This document shows positions 56,918-64,000 of a stretch of 64,000 bases of DNA, piece after piece. The translations under genes were made by a program, and so were the position numbers. Origin of the DNA: Capra hircus. Its lineage: Eukaryota > Chordata > Mammalia > Artiodactyla > Bovidae. Under the pieces are notes generated by a model. It was given only the letters and a program-made list of their open reading frames with translations. It was not told the origin of the DNA and searched no databases. Numbering within the stretch: the stretch's first letter is position 1; every line of letters starts with the position of its first letter. The stretch is from contig NC_030827.1 of NCBI RefSeq assembly GCF_001704415.2, positions 44,272,271 through 44,336,270 of the forward strand, written 5' to 3'.

Positions 56918-59900
56918 GTGGATGTGACTGGTGATGGATGTAAAGTCCAATGCTGTAAAGAGCATTATCACGTAGGAACCTGGAATTTTAGGTCCATGAA
57001 TCAAGGCAAATTGGAAGTGATCAAACAGGAGTTGGCAAGAGTGAACTTTGATATTTTAGGAATTAGAGAATTAAAATGTACTGGAATGGGTGAAGTTAAC
57101 TCAGATGACCATTATATCTACTATGGTGGGCAAGAATGCCTTGGAAGAAATGGAGTAGCCATCATAGTCAACAAAAGAGTCTGAAATGCAGTGCTTGGAT
57201 GCAATCTCACAAGTGACAAAATGATCTCTCTTCATTTCCAAGGCAAACCATTCAGTGTCATAGTAATCCAAGTCTATTCCCCTACCAGTAATGCTGAAGA
57301 AGCTGAAGTTGAATGGTCTTATGAAGACCTACGAGACCTTCTAGAACTAATACCCAAAAAAGATGTCCTTTTCATTATAGGGGACTGGAATACAAAAGTA
57401 GGAAGTCAAGAAATACCTGGAATAATGAGCCAAAAATTGGCCGTGGAATGCATAATGAAGCAGGGCAAAGGCTAATAGAGTTTAACCAAGAGAATGCATT
57501 GGTCATAGCAAACATCCTCTTCCAACAACACAAGAGAAGACTCTACACATGGACATCACCAGATGGTCAACACCAAAATCAGATTGATTATATTCTTTGC
57601 AGCCGAAGATGGAGAAGCTCTATACAGTCGGTAAAAACAAGACCAGGAGCTGACTGTGGCTCAAATCATGAACTCCTTATTGCCAAATTCAGAGTTAAAT
57701 TGAAGAAAGAAGGGGAAACCACTAGACATGATTCAGTTCAGTTCAGTCGCACAGTCATGTCGGACTCTTTGCGACCCCATGAATCACAGTACTCCAGGCC
57801 TCCCTGTCCATCACCAACTCCTGGAGTTCACTCAAACTCATGTCCATTGAGTTGGTGATGCCCTCCAGCCATCTTATTCTGTGTAGCCCCCTTCTCCTCC
57901 TTCCCCCAATCCCTCCCAGCATCAGGGTCTTTTTCCAATGAGTTAAGTCTTCACATGAGGTGGCCAAAGTATTGGAGTTTCAGCTTCAGCATCAGTCCTT
58001 CCAATGAACACCCAGAACTGATCAATTAGGTATGACCTAAATCAAATCCCTTATGACTATACAGTGGAAGTGACAAATAGCTTTAAGGTATTAGATCTGA
58101 TAGACAGAGTGCCTGAAGATCTATGGACGGAGGTTCATGACATTATACAGGAGGCAGTGATCAAGACCATTCTCAAGAAAAGAGAAATGCAAAAAGGCAA
58201 AATGGTTGTCTGAGGAGGCCTTAAAAACAGCTGTTAAAAGAAGAGAAGAGAAGACAAAGGAGAAAGGGAAATATATACCCATTTGAATGCAGAGTTCTAA
58301 AGAATAGCAAGGAGATATAAGAAAGCCTTCCTAAGGGATCAATGCAAAGAACTAGAGGAAACAATAGAATAGGAAAGACTAGAGATCTCTTCAAGCAAAT
58401 TAGAGATACCAAGGGAACATTTCATGCAAAGATGGGCTCAATAAAGGACAGAAATGGTATGGATCTAACAGAAGCAGAAGATATTAAGGAGAAGTGGCAA
58501 GATACACAAAAGAACTGTACAAAAAAGAGCTTCAAAACTCAGACAATCATGATAGTGTGATCACTCACTTAAAGCCAGACAACCTGGAATGTGAAGTCAA
58601 GTGGGCCTTAGGAAGCATCACTAAAAACAAAGCTAGTGGAGGTGATGGAATTCTAGTTGAGCTACAAATCCTGAAAGATGATGCTGTGAAAGTGCTGCAC
58701 TCAATATGTCGGCAAATTTGGAAAACTCAGCAGTGGCCACAGGACTGGAAAAGGTCAGTTTTCATTCCAATCCCAAAGAAAGGCAATGCCAAAGAATGCT
58801 CCAACTACTGCACAATTGCACTCACCTCACATGCTAGTAAAGTAATGCTCAAAATTCTCCAAGACAGGCTTCAACAGTTCATGAACTGTGAATTTCCAGA
58901 TGTTCAAACTGGATTTAGAAAAGGCAGAGGGGACTAGATATCAAATTGCCAACAACTATTGGATCATCAAAAAAAAACAAGAGAATCCCCAGGAAAACAT
59001 CTGCTTGCACTTTATTGGCAATGTCAAAGACTTTGACTGTGTGAAACAGAAGAAATTGTGGAAAATTCTGGAAGAGATGGGAATACCAGACCACCTGACC
59101 TGCCTCCTGAGAAATCTGTATGCAGGTAAGGAAGCAACCGTTAGAACTGGGTGTGGAACAACAGACTGCTTCCAAATCGGGAAAGGAGTATGTGAATTCT
59201 CTATATTGTCACCCTGCTTATTTAACTTATATGCATATCACACCATGAGAAACGCTGGGCTGGAATCAAGATTGCCAGGAGAAATAACAATAACCTCAGA
59301 TATGCAGATGACACCACCCTTATGGACAAAAGTGAAGAAGAACTAAGGAGCCTCATGATGAAAGTGATACAGGAGAGTGAAAATGTTGGCTTAAAACTCA
59401 ACATTCAGAAAACTAACGTCAAGGCATCGGTTCCCATCACTTCATGGCAAATAGATTGGGAAATAGTGGAAACTGACAGACTTTAATTTTGGGGGCTTCA
59501 AAGTTACTGCAGATTGTGACTGCAGTCATGAAATTAAAATACGCTTGCTCTTCAGAAGAAAAGTTATGACCAATCTAGACAGCATGTTAAAAGGCAAGAC
59601 CTTACTCTGCCAACAAAGGTCTGCCTTGTCAAAGCTATGTTTTTTCCATTTGTCACGTATGGATGTGAGAGTTGGACTATAATGAAAGCTGAGTACCGAA
59701 GATGACGCTTTTGAACTGTGTTTTTGGGGAAGACTCATTAGAGTTGTTTGGACTGCAATGGAATGCAACCATTCAATTCTAAACGAAATCAGTCCTGAAT
59801 GTTCATTGGAAGGACTGAAGCTGAAGCTGAAACTCCAATACTTTGGCCTCCTGATGTGACGAACTGACTCATTGCAAAAGACCCTAATGCTGGGAAACAT
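56918..59900 (+). pseudogene. BovB endonuclease/RT gene, broken
   Basis: Endonuclease frames: 56918-57184 (HVGTWNFRSMNQGK, IRELKCTG with the catalytic Glu kept, NGVAIIVNKRV, then a TGA), 57191-57475 (FIIGDWNTKVG) and 57448 onward. The final endonuclease motif reads SNH at 57661-57669 instead of SDH, which removes a catalytic Asp. RT frames are 58494-58937 (VFIPIPKKGNAKECSNY) and 58888-59346. The YADD box (59301-59312) is intact but in another frame. The frame is also split by a nested BovB piece. Not functional. Confidence 0.9.
57731..58020 (-). mobile_element. BovB 3'-end fragment nested in BovB
   Basis: ATTCAGTTCAGTTCAGTCGCACAGTC to GAACACCCAGAACTG in inverted orientation. It splits the host BovB at CACTAGACATG | CAATTAGGTATGACC. 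The ATTCAG/ATTAGG similarity at the ends suggests a short TSD. Confidence 0.93.
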
Positions 59901-60091
59901 TGAAGGCAGGAGGAAAGGGAGGCGACAAAGGATGGGATGGTTGGATGGCATCTCTTCCTCAATGGACATGAGCCTGAGTAAGTTATGGGTGTTGGTGATG
60001 GTCAGGGAAGCCTGGCCTGATGCAGTTCATGGAGTAGCAAAGAGTCGGGTATGACTGAGCAACTGAACTGAACTGAAGTGAAGACTATGCA

Positions 60092-61277
60092 TTCATTTTT
60101 TGTTAGAAAAATTTATAAGTGTAATGACACTTTAGGTACTATTTTGTACATGACTTTTCTCACTAAATTCTATATGATCACATTTTTATTGTGTTGCTTC
60201 ATAGAGAACCAGCATATTTGTTTTCATTGCTGTGCAAAATGTTTGATTTTATGAAAATATCACATGTAATGTATATACTTTTTTCTTAACAGACATCTGA
60301 GTTGTGTCTGTATTTTGGGGTATTATATACATTATATAAATGGCCATAATCATTTTTTCATATATGTAGTCAGTTGTTTTTTTCTTCCAAAGTCCATATA
60401 TGTCAATTTGAAATTTTTGCAATCCTATTAATTTGTTTTTATTAGCTACTGTTTCATTTGGCTTTCACTCATTTGTTATTGCTTGATATTATACTTACTA
60501 CTATTTGATTGAAAGACCAATATATTATATGCAAAATTTTAAACATAACTTGAAGTATGTGATCATTTTCCATAGTTGGTTACACATGTCTTCATGATAG
60601 GTAGGATAACTTATTCTAATGAGATATTGAGCTAGTCAAGTCTAAGATTTTTCATTTGTTTATTATGAGTTTTAACTTTTGGCATACCAGCTTAAAGTTT
60701 GAGATATTTATTAGATCAGGTCTCCTTAACGGACCTCAAAGATCAATGTTAAGTCTGCAATATACAAAATAACTCTAGGAATCTTCTCAGCTTTTCAATC
60801 TACTGTATTCTTCATGGCCTCTCTGTTTCCCTAGTGCTTCATAGGGAAAGAATTTTATAAAAGCCCAGTTCACTCATATTTCTCACCTCTCTAAAATCTT
60901 GCTTTCTTGAATTATTTCTGCCTTAATAGGTCTTCAGTGAATTTATATATGTCTGATTTTCAAGTTTTTTGTAAGTGGTTTGGTGTTTGATATTTTCATA
61001 ACTAGAAGTCAGGAAACTTCCAGCAACTTTGAATGACAAAGCAGTCCCAATTCAGTAAACAGAATGTCCAAACCAAGATATTATTCAAAATTCTGGACTT
61101 GATTAATCATTAATTATTCTCTTTCTGAACAGCTTGGACCTGCTTCAGGCTGGACACCTACTATGATTAAATGGACTTGGTCCTTCTCACTCTTCTTTCA
61201 TCCTGCTCATGACTTCCCCTGCTTTCTTGCTGCTAATCTTCTGTTTAGATTCTGGCCAAAAAAGAGAGGCAGAGCAC
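60092..61277. other. Intergenic stretch with no recognised element
   Basis: AT-rich, with no recognised gene. Part of 60100-60480 may be an old L1M 3' end (TGTACATGACTTTTCTCAC, CATTGCTGTGCAAAATG), but the match is weak. Confidence 0.4.
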
Positions 61278-62152
61278 ACCATGCATATTACATCATGTGA
61301 AATGCTGTGCTGGATGAATCACAAGCTGAAGTCAAGATTGCTAAGAGAAATATAAACAGCCTCAGATATGAATGTGATACCACCCTAATGGTACAAAGTG
61401 AAGAGGAACTAAAGAGCCTCTTGGTAAGGGTGAAAAAGGAGAGTGAAAAGCTGGCTTAAAACTCAACTTTCAACAAACGAAGATCATGGCATCTGATCCC
61501 ATCACTTCATGGCAAATAGATGGGAAACAGTGGAAACTCTGACAGTTTTTTTCTTTTTTTTTTTTGGGGGGGGGGGCGGTGTGCTCCAAAATCAATGCAG
61601 GTGGTGACTGCAGCCATGAAATTAAAAAAAAAAAATTGCTCTTTGGAAGAAAAGCTATGATAAACCTAGACAGCATATTAAAAAGCAGAGTCATCACTTT
61701 GCCAGCAAAAGTCTGTCTAGTCAAAGCTATGATTTTTCCAGTAATCATGTATAGATGTGAGAGTAACTATAAGGAAGGCTGAGTGCCAAAGAACTGAGGC
61801 TTTCAAACTGTGGTGCTGAAGACTCTTGAGAGTCCCCTGGACAGCAAAGAGACCAAACCCATCAATCCTAAAGGAAATCAACCCTGAGTATTCATAGCGA
61901 GGACTGATGTTGAAACTGAATCTCTAATACTTTGACCATCTGACTCAAAGAGAGCCAACTCACTAGAAAATTGATGTTGGGAAGATTGAGGGCAGGATGA
62001 GAAGGGGATGACAGAGGATGAGATGGTTGGATGGCATCCCGGATTCAGTGGACATGAATATGAGTGAACTCTGGGAGATGATGAAGAACAAGGAAGCCTG
62101 GCATGCTGCAGTTCAAGGGGTCACAAAGACTGGAACACTAGCGACCAAACAT
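61278..62152 (+). mobile_element. BovB LINE, 5'-truncated, older copy
   Basis: It starts in the RT (CATCATGTGAAATGCTGTGCTGGATG) and ends GACCAAACATC without ACTGA repeats. The catalytic box at 61367-61378 reads YECD. Low-complexity T9-G10 and A10 tracts (61551-61575 and 61623-61634) sit inside. Many indels indicate age. Confidence 0.9.
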
Positions 62153-62768
62153 CATCTTGTATAGATACAATAAAAGAAAAGAAAATTCTCCTTGTGATGA
62201 GAACTTTCAGGATCTACTCTCTTAACAACTTCCTTACATATCACAGAGTACTGTTAACCACAGTCATCATATTGTACATTACAGCCCTCATACTTATTTA
62301 ACTTATAACTGAAACTCCCTTTTGACAAAAGCATGCTAATCATCTATCCACACGCTATGTTTAATTCTAAGTGTATACTGTTTCCTAGGGGACTCTAAAA
62401 TCCGAAATCGTGACATTCTAAAGAGAAGTTCTGTAGGATCCTATAGCAATTTAAAAATGTAGTCAAATGGTCTTTGATTTGAGGGAAGAGAGACTGCAAT
62501 AGAGAGAGCAAAGAGAAACCTTACTTGTCAATTTTATCTCTTTTAAGTAAGCTGGGAAGAAAAATGCTACTTTTCTCATTCTTTAAACCACCAACAACTC
62601 ACACAGCATGCACAACCATAACAACAAAGAATATTTTAAAATTTTGTAGCTTATGAAACACAGTCGGGATGTGAATTAAAATAGAAAATAGAAAAAAAAT
62701 TTAGTTGAATGCATAGTATAACTATAACCAATGGAAGAGACATTTTCTATCCACCAAAAATCTATGCT
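62153..62768. other. Intergenic stretch with no recognised element
   Basis: No gene or repeat recognised. A weak L1-like passage (CACAGAGTACTGTTAACCACAGTCATCATATTGTACATTA near 62244) may be an old L1 3' UTR piece. Confidence 0.4.
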
Positions 62769-64000
62769 TCAGTTCAGTTCAGTTCAGTGACTCAGTCGTG
62801 TCCGACTCTTTGCGACGCCATGAATTGCAGCACGGCAGGCCTCCCTGTCATTCACCAACTCCCGGAGTTCACTCAAACTCACATCCATTGTGTCGGTGAT
62901 GCCAACCAGCCATTTCATTCTCTGTGGTCCCTTTCTCCTCCTGCCCCCAATCCCTCCTTGCATCAGAATCTTTTCCAATGAGTCAACACTTCTCATGAGG
63001 TGGCTAAAGTACTGGAGTTTCAGCTTTAGCATCATTCCTTTCAAATAACATCCAGGACTGATCTCCTTTAGAATGGACTGGCTGGATCTTCTTGCAGTCC
63101 AAGGGACTCTGAAGAGTCTCCTCCAACACCGCAGTTCAAAAGCACCAATTCTTCGACGCTCAGCTTTCTTCACAGTCCAACTCTCACATCCATACATGAC
63201 TACTGGAAAAAGCCTTGACTAGACAGACTTTTGTTGGCAAAGTAATATCTCTACATTGGAATATGCTATCTAGGTTGGTCATAACTTCCCTTCCAAGCAG
63301 GAAGCATCTTTTAATTTCATGGATGCAATCACCATCTGCAGTGATTTTGGAGTCCAGAAAAATAAAGTCTGACTCTGTTTCCACTGTTTCCCCATCTATT
63401 TGCCATGAAGTGATGGGACCAGATGCCATGATCTTTGTTTTCGGAATGTTGAGCTTTAAGCCAACTTTTTCACTCTCCTCTTTCACTTTCATCAAGAGGC
63501 TTTCTAGTTCCTCTTCACTTTCTGCCATAAGGGTGGTGTCATCCCCTTATCTGAGGTTATTGATATTTCTCCCAGCAATCTTGATTCCAGCTTGTGCTTC
63601 ATAGAGCCCAGCGTTTCTCATGATGTCCTCTGCATATAAGTTAAATAAGCAGTGTGACAATATACAGCCTTGATGTACTCCTTTTCCTATTTGGAACCAG
63701 TCTATTGTTCCATGTCCAGTTCTAATGTTGCTTCCTGACCTGCATATAGGTTTCTCAAAAGGCAGGTCAGGAGGTCTGGTATTCCCATGTCTTTCAGAAT
63801 TTTCCACAGTTTATTGTGATCCACACAGTCAAAGCCTTTGGCATAGTCAATAAAGCAGAAATAGATGTGTTTCTGGAACTCTCTTGCTTTTTTCATGATC
63901 CAGCGGATGTCGGCAATTTGATCTCTGGTTCCTCTGCCTTTTCTAAAGCCAGCTTGAACATCTGGAAGTTCACGGTTCACGTATTGCTGAAGCCTGGCTT
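62769..64000 (-). mobile_element. BovB LINE, continues past the window end
   Basis: It opens with CAGTTCAGTTCAGTTCAGTGACTCAG and runs through the C-terminal region (minus frames 62784-63197 and 63184-63528) into the RT (63547-63807 and 63702-63980, with QAGFRKGRGTRDQIAD and FIDYAKGFDCVDHNKLW). At the active site the first codon is a stop: the box reads stop-GDD (63538-63549). The other RT motifs are well conserved, so it is a younger but dead copy. Confidence 0.95.

Larger units (their letters stand above)
56478..60080 (+). mobile_element. Long BovB LINE bounded by a perfect 11-bp TSD
   Basis: AAGACTATGCA stands at 56467-56477 and 60081-60091, so the borders of a 3.6-kb insertion are defined. 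It contains the inner 5' UTR (CAGCAGTGACCCCACAAGAG), endonuclease, linker, RT, C-terminal region and ACTGAACTGAACTGAAGTG tail. Part of the 5' UTR is shorter than in other copies. A 290-bp inverted BovB fragment is nested at 57731-58020. Confidence 0.95.

Overview
The window reads as bovid (cattle, sheep, goat or close relative) nuclear DNA. The evidence is the repeat content: many BovB (RTE-clade) LINE copies with their ACTGA-repeat 3' tails, tRNA-Glu-derived Bov-tA SINEs, BOV-A2 dimers with CAG tails, an ART2A/CHR-type SINE, and bovid L1. BovB and Bov-tA at this density occur together only in ruminants. I cannot separate the species from sequence alone. I find no host protein-coding gene, no structural RNA gene and no CpG-island promoter. 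All recognisable coding sequence is broken retrotransposon ORF.

Layout. 1-10045 is one long minus-strand L1 (ORF2, ORF1 and a tandemly duplicated 5' UTR). It is split by two BovB copies in tandem (1437-3554), an inverted BovB (3859-5324) and a solo ERV LTR (6037-6690). 10061-12480 is an older minus-strand L1M relic holding a second LTR (11757-12243). 12.5-34.4 kb is AT-rich intergenic DNA sprinkled with Bov-tA, BovB fragments, a probable third LTR, an ART2A SINE and L1 pieces, ending in a plus-strand L1 that lacks almost all of ORF2 (31353-34430). 34.6-37.6 kb (+) and 43.0-46.5 kb (-) are long BovB copies. 47.6-49.7 kb is a BovB interrupted by a fresh-looking bovid L1. 50.8-51.4 kb is a 5'-truncated L1. 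51.6-52.1 kb is an extraordinary T79 / T194 / A118 homopolymer cluster. 56.5-60.1 kb is a BovB bounded by a perfect 11-bp target-site duplication (TSD). The window ends inside another minus-strand BovB. By adding my own intervals, more than half of the window is recognisable transposable element.

How the parts relate. BovB and L1 encode endonuclease/reverse transcriptase. Bov-tA and BOV-A2 share the BovB 3' tail and are thought to be mobilised by BovB. No copy here is intact: the RT catalytic YADD box is mutated in several BovB copies, and those that keep it have frameshifts or stops elsewhere. I found no new biological system. The observations most worth checking are the giant homopolymers, a tail-only poly(T) insertion with a 14-bp TSD, and composite BovB/Bov-tA units enclosed by a single TSD. 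After those come repeated insertion at one CATAAAT site, the tandem arrays in the L1 and BovB 5' UTRs, and a half-size Bov-A monomer with its own TSD.
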